Source: Spirosoma taeanense
GTDB taxonomy: Bacteria; Bacteroidota; Bacteroidia; Cytophagales; Spirosomataceae
Length of the DNA: 64,000 bases
Reading direction: 5' to 3'
Assembly: GCF_013127955.1 (NCBI RefSeq)
Contig: NZ_CP053435.1
Location: 2,232,001 to 2,296,000 of the forward strand
Positions 1 through 8,603 of this stretch are shown here, in pieces. The position numbers and the translations under genes are program-made. The stretch's first letter is position 1. The number at the start of each line of letters is the position of its first letter. A model generated the notes under the pieces. That model was given only the letters and a program-made list of their open reading frames with translations. It had not been told where the DNA came from and searched no databases.

Positions 1-135
1 CCTCCTCAAACGGTCCGTAAATTTTCGGATTGGGGGTTGGAGTTCCGCAATTTTGAGTTTATATTTCACTGCCAAAGGATAAACCGCGCCAATGGCCGCG
101 GCCCCTATCCGCCCCACTTTTTTAGAGGCAATAGC

Positions 136-1539
136 ATGGAGCAAGAGTTCGAAGAACGAGAAGGTGATATTAAAGAGTCTATCCGGCGTTTTGAGCAGAT
201 GCTGGACCAGCAGCAAAGTCAGTTTTTCGACCTGGATGTGTATGAGCAGATGGTTGAACATTACCTCAACCACGGCGATTTAGACAAGGCGTTCAAAGCC
301 GCCGAGGCCGGTCTGGAAAACTTTCCCTATGCCCTGGAGCTGATGCTCGACAAAGCCCAGATACTGGCTAACTTCCAGCGGTTTGATGAGTCGCTGGACC
401 TGCTGGAGCGGGCTTCTTTGTTTAACCCCGGTGACCTCGACGTGCCGTTTATGCAGGGCTCCGTGCTGAACATGGCGGGCCGTTATGAGGAATCCATCCA
501 GGTGCTGGAAGACCTTCTCGACCGCGCCGACGACAAAGATGATATTCTGTTTCAGCTGGGGCAGAGCTATCAGAACTGGGGCAAATATGCCGAAGCGATT
601 ACGCAGTACAAGAAATCAATTGCGCTGAATATCAACAATGAGAACGCGCTCTATGAACTGGCGTTCTGCCTCGATATAACGGGAGAACTGGAAAACAGCC
701 TGACGTATTACCAGCAACTGATCGATCAGGAGCCGTATTCGTATAATGCCTGGTACAACATCGGCATTGCCTACAGCAAGCTGGCCCGTTATGCCGAGGC
801 TGCCGAGGCTTATGATTACGCCGTTATTATCAAGCCTGATTTCGCGTCGGCGCATTTCAACCTGGGAAATACCTATATGAACCTGGGTATGTTCGAGAAG
901 GCCGAAGGCTGTTATCGCGAAACGCTGAAGTTCGAAGAAGCTACGGCCGATACCTACTGCCACCTGGGCGCCAGTCTGGAAAAACAGGACCGCCTGCCCG
1001 AAGCCATTAAAGAGTACCGGGAAGCCATTAAGCTGGACCAGATGTGGGACGAAGCCTGGTATGGCATCGGCGTTTGTCTGAGCGAATCAGGTAAGTGGTA
1101 CGAAGCCCTGCCGTTCTTGCAGAAAGCGGTGAAGCTGAACGACCAGAACGGCGAGTATTATCTGGCCGTGGCCGAAACCGAGTACAAGATCGGCAACATT
1201 CTGTCGAGTGTTGAAGCGTTTGAGAAGGCCGCCGAAGTAGATGCTCAGAACCCCGACGTGTATCTGACGTGGTCGCTGGTGCCGTTCGATCAGGGCGATT
1301 TCCTGCGGGCAAATGAGATTGTGCAGCTGGGTATCGAAGACATGCCCCGCGAAGCCGATCTGTATTATCGCTCGGCGGTTTACCTGATCCACGCGGGCCA
1401 TTACCGTGAGTCGCTGCTTCAACTGGAAGCGGCTCTATCGCTCGACTACGACGCGCATGTGCAGTTGTTTGAATTTTTCCCGGAACTGGAAAAGCAGAAG
1501 GCTCTGTACAAGATCATTCAGCAATACAAAAAAGACTAA
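136..1539 (+). CDS. TPR-repeat protein
   Basis: A 467-residue soluble protein made almost wholly of tetratricopeptide repeats. Helical pairs with the usual A/G/Y/F pattern (for example around 'NALYELAFCLD', 'AWYNIGIAYSKLARYAEA' and 'AHFNLGNTYMNLGMFEKAE') run from about residue 40 to the C-terminus. There is no signal peptide or membrane segment, so it is probably a cytoplasmic scaffold; the partner cannot be told. The reading frame stays open to base 37. I chose the ATG at 136 because the upstream codons are not TPR-like and 'MEQEFEEREGDIKESI' is a normal acidic helical start. A strong terminator follows 29 bases after the stop. Confidence 0.85.
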   Translation: MEQEFEEREGDIKESIRRFEQMLDQQQSQFFDLDVYEQMVEHYLNHGDLDKAFKAAEAGLENFPYALELMLDKAQILANFQRFDESLDLLERASLFNPGDLDVPFMQGSVLNMAGRYEESIQVLEDLLDRADDKDDILFQLGQSYQNWGKYAEAITQYKKSIALNINNENALYELAFCLDITGELENSLTYYQQLIDQEPYSYNAWYNIGIAYSKLARYAEAAEAYDYAVIIKPDFASAHFNLGNTYMNLGMFEKAEGCYRETLKFEEATADTYCHLGASLEKQDRLPEAIKEYREAIKLDQMWDEAWYGIGVCLSESGKWYEALPFLQKAVKLNDQNGEYYLAVAETEYKIGNILSSVEAFEKAAEVDAQNPDVYLTWSLVPFDQGDFLRANEIVQLGIEDMPREADLYYRSAVYLIHAGHYRESLLQLEAALSLDYDAHVQLFEFFPELEKQKALYKIIQQYKKD

Positions 1540-1564
1540 ACCAAGACTATACCACGAAGGTCGG

Positions 1565-1598
1565 AAAGCCGCTCCCAGCTATTGGGAGCGGCTTTTTT
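1565..1598 (+). terminator. Rho-independent terminator of the TPR gene
   Basis: A 10-bp GC-rich stem (1568-1577 with 1583-1592) and a 5-base loop are followed by six T residues. It lies 29 bases after the TPR stop codon and before the convergent gene. Confidence 0.9.
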
Positions 1599-1677
1599 GT
1601 TGGATAAAAACCGCTGAGCAAAACTCCCGGACGGGTACTGTACGCTTTACGCGACTCAGGTTTGATGGGGGGCGGAT

Positions 1678-2511
1678 TTACTGGGATACCGGGTTGGTGC
1701 CAGGTCGTTTCTGGAGTTGGTTACCGATCGATATGGTGCAGGTCAGCGCATGCGTATATTGGAGCGACCGGATGTGCGCTGCATCGTTTTTCCGAATGGT
1801 AAGTATGTTCTGGTATCCTATACTCAGCCTGTAATTCTCGCTCAGCCGCTTACCGAATATGATGGATGATTGAAGCTGATCGAGCCGGGTGTCGCGGCTC
1901 GACAGGTAAGCAAGCGGCTCAATACTACCCTGAACGAATCCGCTTTCGGCGGGTGGACCCTGGCGGGACAGGGGCTGCACCCAGCGAAGGAGTAACCGGT
2001 GCCGAACGTCGCGTCGGGTGAACGGCGGCAGATCGTCCGTCAGAACGTCATAAGGATGCCGGAGCGTATCGGCAACCGAAGACCATCGGAATTCCGAGCG
2101 GAACCGCAGCACCAGTTCGCTTCGGCCAACAGGCTGGGTCAGGAGAATCTGAGGAATGAAGCGAATGTTACGCTGAATGGTAAGTGGCGATTTACTCGTC
2201 TGATTCCAGGCCCACCACAGGCTGATGGGGGAGAGCGAAACCCGAACAGGCTTGCTAAGCTGATACGTAACCCAGGGGCGAAACGCCTGCTGAAGCGGGT
2301 ACCGCAGAATATTCAGATCGCTGCCGTTGGAATCATCGGCCTGGCGCCGGTAGATATTGTCGAGCTGAAAGCTCCACCGCCCCCTGGTACGATAAACGAG
2401 GTCCATTTCGGTCCACAGCACGGGGCGGTGTCGAACAACAGTTGTATAATCCTGAGCCGAAGCTATTGAAGAAAGAAAAATAAATACAGCAATGAGAAAA
2501 CGAAAAGGCAT
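1678..2511 (-). CDS. DUF2490-like outer-membrane protein
   Basis: A 277-residue exported protein. From the ATG at 2511 the N-terminus 'MPFRFLIAVFIFLSSIASAQ' is a clean Sec signal peptide with cleavage after ASA. The rest alternates aromatic and polar residues in short strands ('WTEMDLVYRTRGRWSFQLDNIYRR', 'LRFRSEFRW', 'YRLSIGYQNIL'), as expected of a small outer-membrane beta-barrel of the DUF2490 type; the function of that family is not known. An upstream in-frame ATG at 2538 would put nine polar residues before the signal peptide and is less likely. It sits downstream of the mscS-type gene on the same strand but behind a terminator, so it probably has its own promoter. Confidence 0.7.
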   Translation of the reverse strand: MPFRFLIAVFIFLSSIASAQDYTTVVRHRPVLWTEMDLVYRTRGRWSFQLDNIYRRQADDSNGSDLNILRYPLQQAFRPWVTYQLSKPVRVSLSPISLWWAWNQTSKSPLTIQRNIRFIPQILLTQPVGRSELVLRFRSEFRWSSVADTLRHPYDVLTDDLPPFTRRDVRHRLLLRWVQPLSRQGPPAESGFVQGSIEPLAYLSSRDTRLDQLQSSIIFGKRLSENYRLSIGYQNILTIRKNDAAHIRSLQYTHALTCTISIGNQLQKRPGTNPVSQ

Positions 2512-2552
2512 GAACCGGGCAACTGTCGGGTGAATCAATTAAATAGAGAAGG

Positions 2553-2593
2553 AAAAAACAGGCTGTTTATTACTCATAAACAGCCTGTTTTCC
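2553..2593 (-). terminator. Rho-independent terminator of the MscS-type gene
   Basis: A 14-bp inverted repeat (2557-2570 with 2576-2589) has a 5-base loop. On the minus strand it ends in a run of T (the A run at 2553-2558). It lies about 30 bases beyond the stop of the MscS-type gene. Confidence 0.85.
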
Positions 2594-2621
2594 CGACATA
2601 TTCCCGTTATAGGCTCACCGC

Positions 2622-3518
2622 TCAGGCCTTAACCGGGCTATTCGCTGGCTGTGGTTCACCCTGCAGAGCCGCCAGTTTTTGCTTGAGGTCGAACGTGTGG
2701 CCCGCGAATACGATCAGGATCTGGTTCGTGTCAAATGCCGATTTAACCGCTTTGATTGCCTCGCTCAGAGCCGCTGGCGTACTGGTCGTGGCCGGGTTGA
2801 TCCAGAACCACATCACGAACTGGATGGTGTTATCGCCGAAGTTGCGGTAATAAAACTCAACGGGACGATCCTGCGAAATGAATGCTAGTTGGCTAACAGC
2901 TGCCACTGCAACGCGCTGGGCATTGGGCAGATCATCAAGATATGATACGCCCGCTGTCAGCTCGATACGACGTCCGGGAATACGGGAATGGTTGACGATC
3001 GGTTTTTGAAATACGTCTTTGCTGGGAATCTCAACGGTTTGCCCCTGGCCGTTGTCAAGCACAATGGAGCGCAGTTTGATATTAAGTACTTTGCCCGTAT
3101 AGCCATTCGTTTCTACGACTTCGCCGACCTTAATGGGATGCGCCAGCGCAATCATGGTCCCCGAAATGAAATTTGCCGTCAGGTCCTGGAAGGCAAAACC
3201 CACCGCCAGAGCAATTACGCCTGCGCCGGCCAGCAATGATGTTACGGCCTTGTCCAGGTTCAGCACACTCAGCGCGATGAACAGCCCTACCGCCATGATG
3301 ACCACGCGAAGAATGGCACCCGTCAGGTTAATTATTGACAGGTTATTACTGAATCGGTCGAACCCCCGGACAGCCCACCGGCTGATCAGGCGCGACAGAA
3401 AGGCAAAAACGACGATAATCAATATCGCAACAGCCACTTTGGGAACGTAACGAATGCCTGTTCGGGTCCAGTTGGCGAGTTCGGTGTAGATGAGTCCGGC
3501 GGCTTGCGTAAAATCCAT
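2622..3518 (-). CDS. Small-conductance mechanosensitive channel (MscS family)
   Basis: This 298-residue membrane protein should open under membrane tension and release solutes during osmotic downshock. There are three hydrophobic segments, at about residues 24-45, 65-85 and 92-125. The third carries the glycine/alanine-rich pore helix ('LLAGAGVIALAVGFAFQDLTANFISG') typical of MscS TM3. The cytoplasmic beta domain follows ('GEVVETNGYTGKV', 'VEIPSKDVFQKPIVNHSR'). Length matches the minimal MscS form (E. coli 286 residues). It is divergent from the cysteine desulfurase gene, with about 150 bases between start codons. Confidence 0.92.
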   Translation of the reverse strand: MDFTQAAGLIYTELANWTRTGIRYVPKVAVAILIIVVFAFLSRLISRWAVRGFDRFSNNLSIINLTGAILRVVIMAVGLFIALSVLNLDKAVTSLLAGAGVIALAVGFAFQDLTANFISGTMIALAHPIKVGEVVETNGYTGKVLNIKLRSIVLDNGQGQTVEIPSKDVFQKPIVNHSRIPGRRIELTAGVSYLDDLPNAQRVAVAAVSQLAFISQDRPVEFYYRNFGDNTIQFVMWFWINPATTSTPAALSEAIKAVKSAFDTNQILIVFAGHTFDLKQKLAALQGEPQPANSPVKA

Positions 3519-3610
3519 GTATAACTGACTTTGGTACTCCTTTTGAAACGTCGGCAGTTCGGATAGTGTTTTGAGTAAGAACGGATCAAACGAGCATCCT
3601 GCTCCGGAGG

Positions 3611-3640
3611 TTGCCTGTTCAGCCGTAAGCCGTACCTTTG
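3611..3640 (+). promoter_or_regulatory. Bacteroidota-type promoter of the cysteine desulfurase gene
   Basis: TTG at 3611-3613 and TACCTTTG at 3633-3640, 19 bases apart, match the TTG / TAnnTTTG boxes of the Bacteroidota housekeeping sigma factor. The -7 box ends 24 bases before the ATG at 3665. This rules against the in-frame TTG start at 3638, which falls inside the box. Confidence 0.65.
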
Positions 3641-3664
3641 CCCAATTGTATCAACCGATTGAAA

Positions 3665-4831
3665 ATGAATTCGTCTGCTCCTGTTTATTTAGATAATGCC
3701 GCCACGACCCGGCTCGATCCGGAAGTATTAGAAGCTATGCTGCCGCTCATGACGGAGCAGTACGGCAATCCGTCGTCTATTCACAGCCACGGCCGCACGG
3801 TCAGAACGGCTATCGAACGGGCACGTAAGACCGTCGCATCGCTGCTCAATACGTCGCCGGCCGAGATTTTCTTTACGTCGGGAGGAACCGAGGCCGACAA
3901 CACGGCTATCCGGAGCAGCATTGAAACCTACGGCCTGACCCACGCGATTACGTCGCCGTTGGAACACCATGCCGTTCTGCATACGCTGGAACACCTCGCC
4001 AGGCAGGGCACCGTTCGGCTGAGTCTGGTGGAGGTAGATGAACGGGGACATATTAATCTGGCACACCTGGAACAACTGCTGCTACAGAACCCGCGGTCGC
4101 TGGTATCGCTCATGCACGGTAACAACGAGATTGGCAACCTGCTGGACCTACACCGCGTTGGCGAACTCTGCCGGCAGTACGACGCTGTTTTTCATTCCGA
4201 TACGGTGCAGACGATGGGTCATTTCCGCCATGATCTGCAGCAGTTGCCGGTCGACTTCATCGTGGGCGCGGGTCATAAATTTCACGGGCCGAAAGGCGTT
4301 GGGTTCCTGTACGTCAATGCCGAACGGGTGAATATCCAGCCGTTTATTTACGGTGGAGCACAGGAGCGTAACCGCCGGGGTGGTACGGAGAACGTGTACG
4401 GGATTATCGGGCTGGCCAAGGCGCTCGAAATCGCCTACCGCGATATGGACGCGCATCGGCAGCACATTACGTCCCTGAAACGCCGGATGATTGCCCGTCT
4501 GCAGGAGAAAATGCCCGGGGTGCAGTTCAACGGCGATTCGGCCGATGTGGACAACAGCCTGTATACCGTTTTAAACGTCAGCCTGCCCGTGTCCGACCTC
4601 AGTGATATGCTGTTGTTCAACCTGGACATCGCCCGGATTTCGGCTTCGGGCGGGTCGGCCTGTTCGAGTGGGTCGAACGTTGGCTCGCATGTGCTGGCGG
4701 CTTTGCCGGGACTTGACCCTAACCGGGGGTATGTGCGCTTTTCGTTTGGCAAATACAACACCGCCGAGGAGATCGATTATGCCGTCGATACGCTGGTTGG
4801 ACTGTATCAGAAAGAAGCAAAACTCGTTTAG
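3665..4831 (+). CDS. Cysteine desulfurase (NifS/IscS-like, class V aminotransferase)
   Basis: The 388-residue PLP enzyme removes sulfur from L-cysteine as a persulfide for Fe-S cluster or thiocofactor assembly. Visible hallmarks are the N-terminal 'YLDNAATT', the 'SGGTEADNTAI' PLP-phosphate region, 'NNEIGN', the PLP lysine in 'GAGHKFHGPKG' (about Lys205) and the persulfide cysteine in 'GGSACSSGS' (about Cys333) on the long mobile loop seen in IscS/NifS group I. No iscU, iscA or suf gene is nearby, so the acceptor is unknown. The start at 3665 is supported by the promoter just upstream. Confidence 0.92.
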   Translation: MNSSAPVYLDNAATTRLDPEVLEAMLPLMTEQYGNPSSIHSHGRTVRTAIERARKTVASLLNTSPAEIFFTSGGTEADNTAIRSSIETYGLTHAITSPLEHHAVLHTLEHLARQGTVRLSLVEVDERGHINLAHLEQLLLQNPRSLVSLMHGNNEIGNLLDLHRVGELCRQYDAVFHSDTVQTMGHFRHDLQQLPVDFIVGAGHKFHGPKGVGFLYVNAERVNIQPFIYGGAQERNRRGGTENVYGIIGLAKALEIAYRDMDAHRQHITSLKRRMIARLQEKMPGVQFNGDSADVDNSLYTVLNVSLPVSDLSDMLLFNLDIARISASGGSACSSGSNVGSHVLAALPGLDPNRGYVRFSFGKYNTAEEIDYAVDTLVGLYQKEAKLV

Positions 4832-4845
4832 CGAGTGAAGATAGG

Positions 4846-4862
4846 GTCCGGATAAACCGGAC
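4846..4862 (+). other. Small hairpin after the desulfurase gene
   Basis: A 6-bp perfect stem (4846-4851 with 4857-4862) has a 5-base loop and no T run. It stands just before the real terminator and may protect the mRNA 3' end. Confidence 0.4.
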
Positions 4863-4869
4863 ATTGCTG

Positions 4870-4910
4870 AAAAGCTCCGACAGAACGTAACGGCTCTATC
4901 GGAGCTTTTT
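4870..4910 (+). terminator. Rho-independent terminator of the desulfurase gene
   Basis: Stem 4870-4880 with 4899-4909 around an 18-base loop; the right arm ends in a T run. It is followed by more T-rich sequence. Confidence 0.8.
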
Positions 4911-5348
4911 CGTTTTTATCGTTCCCTGAAAAACTTTCCGCAGATCGATCTATACGTGACTATTAACGCTAAATGTTAAACTGAGAAAAATTTCGAAGCA
5001 AGGTCTTATTAGAAGTTCTGAGCTAATCGCTTCTATATCATAAGCATGTCTCATTAAACAATCTACTATGAGCATGAATAACGGTAATTCTCGATAGACT
5101 ATAAGATAAATAGCTGATAATCAAATTTTTAGGTTTTCCTTGCGAAAGGATTTCTGCTTACCAATCTTTGCCTATTAGTTAACAGTACTAATTCGCTGTT
5201 ACTATCCTTCGACTTCATCACTTCTTCATGTAGATCAACCAGCCGATGGCGTTTCGTTAGCTAACGGCGGGCGTATTTCCATCTTTAATCTGCTAATCCA
5301 TCTCTCAAGTATACTCAGTTTCTGATTTTCAATTAACCCTCTGCACGT
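4911..5348. other. AT-rich upstream region of the sulfatase locus
   Basis: A 438-base non-coding stretch, clearly richer in A/T than the flanking genes. It holds a hairpin at 5136-5149 (TCCTT/AAGGA), a spaced inverted repeat TAACAG/CTGTTA at 5180-5201 and a perfect 12-base palindrome at 5255-5266. There is no clear TAnnTTTG box. It probably contains the promoter and operator of the SusC/SusD-sulfatase operon. Confidence 0.5.
5255..5266. promoter_or_regulatory. Perfect 12-base palindrome upstream of susC (possible operator)
   Basis: CGTTAGCTAACG is self-complementary and lies 82 bases before the susC-type start codon. No regulator gene is adjacent, so the operator role is inferred from position and symmetry only. 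Confidence 0.3.
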
Positions 5349-8300
5349 ATGACAAATCCGTTACAAAAAGCCTCTTCGGTAGGTTTCCTGTTCCTGTTGC
5401 TGGCGAGGTTGCAGCCTGGTTGGGCGCAGTCGAATGTACTGGCCAGCAATGACCGTCTAAAGCAGGCTACGTCTTCGAACGTTGGCAGGCCTCCGTTCAA
5501 AACTACATCAGTCAATTCAGGAATAGAGCCAACCGTTCCGGCAGCAGTCGCAGCCAAACCAGCGCAAGTAGCGGGGCCAATTACCGGTACCGTAAAGAGT
5601 TCGACCGGCGAAACGCTGCCCGGCGTCAATGTTGTTATTAAGAACACCTCCAAAGGTACCAGCACTGATGCCAACGGTAAATTTACGCTGGAGGCACCTG
5701 AAAATGCCGTCCTCATTTTCTCCGCCATTGGGTTCACCACGCAGGAAGTAGCTGTGAATGGACGCACCCGCATCGAGGTGTCGTTGACGACGGATGATAA
5801 GCAACTTGATGAGGTCGTAGTCGTCGGATATGGTACCCAGAAACGGAACAGCCTGACCAATTCCGTTGCCCAGATTGGGGCGCAGGAGATTGCCCGTCGG
5901 CCGGTTTCTAACATTCAGCAATCGTTGCAGGGACAACTGCCGGGAGTTACCGTGCTGGACCAGGGTGGTTCACCGGGACGCTCCAATACGGCCATTCGTG
6001 TGCGGGGCATCACCACTTTTAACATAAACGGTGTGAGCAACACGGCGGGTACAAACAACGGCACCGGCGGGTACGACATGAGCAAAAACGACGCGCTAGT
6101 GATCGTGGACGGTATTGAGCAACGGTTATCGGACATTAATCCGGACGATATCGAGTCGATTTCTATCCTGAAAGATGCGGCTTCGACGGCCATTTACGGG
6201 TCCAGGGCTACCAACGGCGTTGTGCTCGTCACGACCAAACGGGCCAGAGGTAATAAGGTTCAGGTGGAGTACAATGGCTACTACGCCATCCAGAATTCCA
6301 TCAACAGGCCGCACATGATGGGTATTGAAGACTACATGCGCCTGCAGGTTGCAGCTTATACCAATGCAGGGTCGGCATTGCCCGCTCGCTTTACCGAGTC
6401 GTCTATTCAGGCGTATGTGACCGCCACCGACCGTGAAAAATATCCCTTACCCAACACCTGGTTTCAGACGGTGCTTCATGCAGCTCCTCAGCAAAATCAC
6501 ACCATTGCTGTATCGGGTGGTACCGAAGCGCTGCGCACGCGACTGAGCCTGCGGTATCAGGATCAGGACGGTATTATTACCCACTATGGTAATAAAATCG
6601 GTGAAATCCGGTTGAACTCCGACTACACAATTTCACCCAGACTGCGCGTCAGTGGTGATATTAACTACCGCTACAATAATTCCCAGGCACCCACCATCGA
6701 TCCCGTTAATTTCTTGTTTCATGGATCACTGTGGGCGGTGCCGAAATACGCGGATGGGACCTATGGCCTAAGTACGCAGGGAAATAACCCGCTCATGTAT
6801 GCCGAAATTGGCGGTGACTCGAAACGGTTTACCGATTATCTGGCGGGCTACATAAAAGCCGATTGGGAGATTGTGGATGGCCTGACCTTCTCGACACAGT
6901 TAGGGGGAAGAGGCACGTTTCTCCAGGAGAAGAACTTTGCTAATTCGTATGTCAACGTCGACAAAAATACCAATATCACCAAAACAGTTGCCAACAACAC
7001 CCTGACGGAGGTACGTAACACCTTACGGGAATACACCTTGATTAACCTACTGACTTATGAGCGCAAGTTAGGCAGTCATAATCTGAGAGGCTTGCTGGGT
7101 TACTCGCAGATTGGCAACACCCAAACGTTCCTAACCGCCTACCGCGAACGGTTCTACAACAACGCTATTCAATCGATTGGTCAGGGCGCTAATGACGGTA
7201 CGAAGAGTAACAGTGGGAGTGATGCCGTGTACGGTTTACGGTCGTATTTCGGTCGGGTAAACTATGATTACGATGGCAAATACCTGTTCGAGGCAAACGG
7301 CCGTTACGATGGTTCGTCCAAGTTTACCGGCCAAAAGCAGTACAGCTTCTTTCCATCGTTTTCGGCGGGTTGGCGGCTTTCCAAAGAAAACTTTTGGCAG
7401 GGACTACAAAAGACGGTTAACGACCTGAAGCTGCGCGGTTCGTGGGGTATAACGGGTAACCAGTCGGTGAATCTGTACAGTTATTATGCAGCGCTGACGG
7501 CCAGTGGCTACAATTTTAACGGAGCCGCTGTTCAGGGTTATCGGCAAACTACATTGGCCAATACCAATTTAGGCTGGGAGTCAACGAAGCAGTTGGATTT
7601 GGGGTTAGACGCGACCTTTCTGGGTGGGCGTATGAATCTGACCGTCGACTATTACCGAAAGCTCACGACCGATATTCTCTTGAATCTGGATATTCCGGCT
7701 ACAGTTGGTTTAATTGCTCCACCTCAAAATGCGGGCTCAGTCGAAAACAAAGGCTGGGAATTTAGTCTGAATTTCCGGGGCGCTAAAAACTCATCAGGTT
7801 TCCAGTATAACCTGGGAGGCAACTTGAGTATAAACGAGAACAAGGTCGTTGACCTGAAAGGAACCGGTCCATACATTATCGGGTCCGACATTGATCCCCG
7901 CTACATCATCGCGGTCGGGCTGCCTATCAATACGTTGTGGGGTCACAGAACCGATGGCCTGTTCCAGACCCAGCAGGAGATCACCGAATACAAGGCTACC
8001 TACGCGGCCAACACCAAACCGGGGGATGTGAAGTACATTGATGCAAATGGCGACGGGAAGATCGATGCCAATGACATGACCAATATCGGCAACACATTTC
8101 CCAAGTTCACCTTTGGCCTGAATTCCAATTTCTCGTACCGCAATTTTGAGCTGAACCTGCTCTTTCAGGGGGCCGCCGACGTAAGCACCCGACTGGCGGG
8201 GGCACTGGCCGAAATGGGCAATCAGGAAGGTTTTACGCACTCTATCTACACCAATAACTACTGGACGCCTACGCATACCGACGCCCGCTTTCCCTTACCC

Positions 8301-8576
8301 CGGAAATTCGACTTACGCAACGTAGCCACCTCCGACCGGCTGATCATTGATGGGTCGTATGTGCGGTTGAAAAACGTTCAGCTTGCCTATTCGCTACCCG
8401 CGGCCATTGCTTCGAAAGTGCGGTTGAGTCGAATTCGGACGTATGTGTCAGCGACGAACGTGTTGACTATTTCGAAACTGAATGAGTGGAATCTGGACCC
8501 AGAAGCGGGTTCCGGCCGAGGGGTATATTACCCCCAAACGGCATTGTACACGCTTGGTCTTAACCTCCAGTTCTAA
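5349..8576 (+). CDS. SusC/RagA-type TonB-dependent outer-membrane transporter
   Basis: This 1075-residue protein should form the barrel that imports the locus substrate across the outer membrane using TonB energy. A signal peptide covers residues 1-27 ('FLFLLLARLQPGWAQ'). A carboxypeptidase-regulatory-like domain follows at about 77-150 ('ITGTVKSSTGETLPGVNVVI'), then a TonB-box-like 'LDEVVVVGYGTQ', the plug ('ALVIVDGIEQR', 'ILKDAASTAIYGSRATNGVVLVTTK') and a long barrel ending in aromatic 'YTLGLNLQF'. There is no N-terminal FecR-type signalling extension, so control by an anti-sigma system is unlikely. The SusD gene follows after 27 bases. Confidence 0.95.
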   Translation: MTNPLQKASSVGFLFLLLARLQPGWAQSNVLASNDRLKQATSSNVGRPPFKTTSVNSGIEPTVPAAVAAKPAQVAGPITGTVKSSTGETLPGVNVVIKNTSKGTSTDANGKFTLEAPENAVLIFSAIGFTTQEVAVNGRTRIEVSLTTDDKQLDEVVVVGYGTQKRNSLTNSVAQIGAQEIARRPVSNIQQSLQGQLPGVTVLDQGGSPGRSNTAIRVRGITTFNINGVSNTAGTNNGTGGYDMSKNDALVIVDGIEQRLSDINPDDIESISILKDAASTAIYGSRATNGVVLVTTKRARGNKVQVEYNGYYAIQNSINRPHMMGIEDYMRLQVAAYTNAGSALPARFTESSIQAYVTATDREKYPLPNTWFQTVLHAAPQQNHTIAVSGGTEALRTRLSLRYQDQDGIITHYGNKIGEIRLNSDYTISPRLRVSGDINYRYNNSQAPTIDPVNFLFHGSLWAVPKYADGTYGLSTQGNNPLMYAEIGGDSKRFTDYLAGYIKADWEIVDGLTFSTQLGGRGTFLQEKNFANSYVNVDKNTNITKTVANNTLTEVRNTLREYTLINLLTYERKLGSHNLRGLLGYSQIGNTQTFLTAYRERFYNNAIQSIGQGANDGTKSNSGSDAVYGLRSYFGRVNYDYDGKYLFEANGRYDGSSKFTGQKQYSFFPSFSAGWRLSKENFWQGLQKTVNDLKLRGSWGITGNQSVNLYSYYAALTASGYNFNGAAVQGYRQTTLANTNLGWESTKQLDLGLDATFLGGRMNLTVDYYRKLTTDILLNLDIPATVGLIAPPQNAGSVENKGWEFSLNFRGAKNSSGFQYNLGGNLSINENKVVDLKGTGPYIIGSDIDPRYIIAVGLPINTLWGHRTDGLFQTQQEITEYKATYAANTKPGDVKYIDANGDGKIDANDMTNIGNTFPKFTFGLNSNFSYRNFELNLLFQGAADVSTRLAGALAEMGNQEGFTHSIYTNNYWTPTHTDARFPLPRKFDLRNVATSDRLIIDGSYVRLKNVQLAYSLPAAIASKVRLSRIRTYVSATNVLTISKLNEWNLDPEAGSGRGVYYPQTALYTLGLNLQF

Positions 8577-8603
8577 CCCCATTCACCTTTTTATTGCAAT
8601 ATC

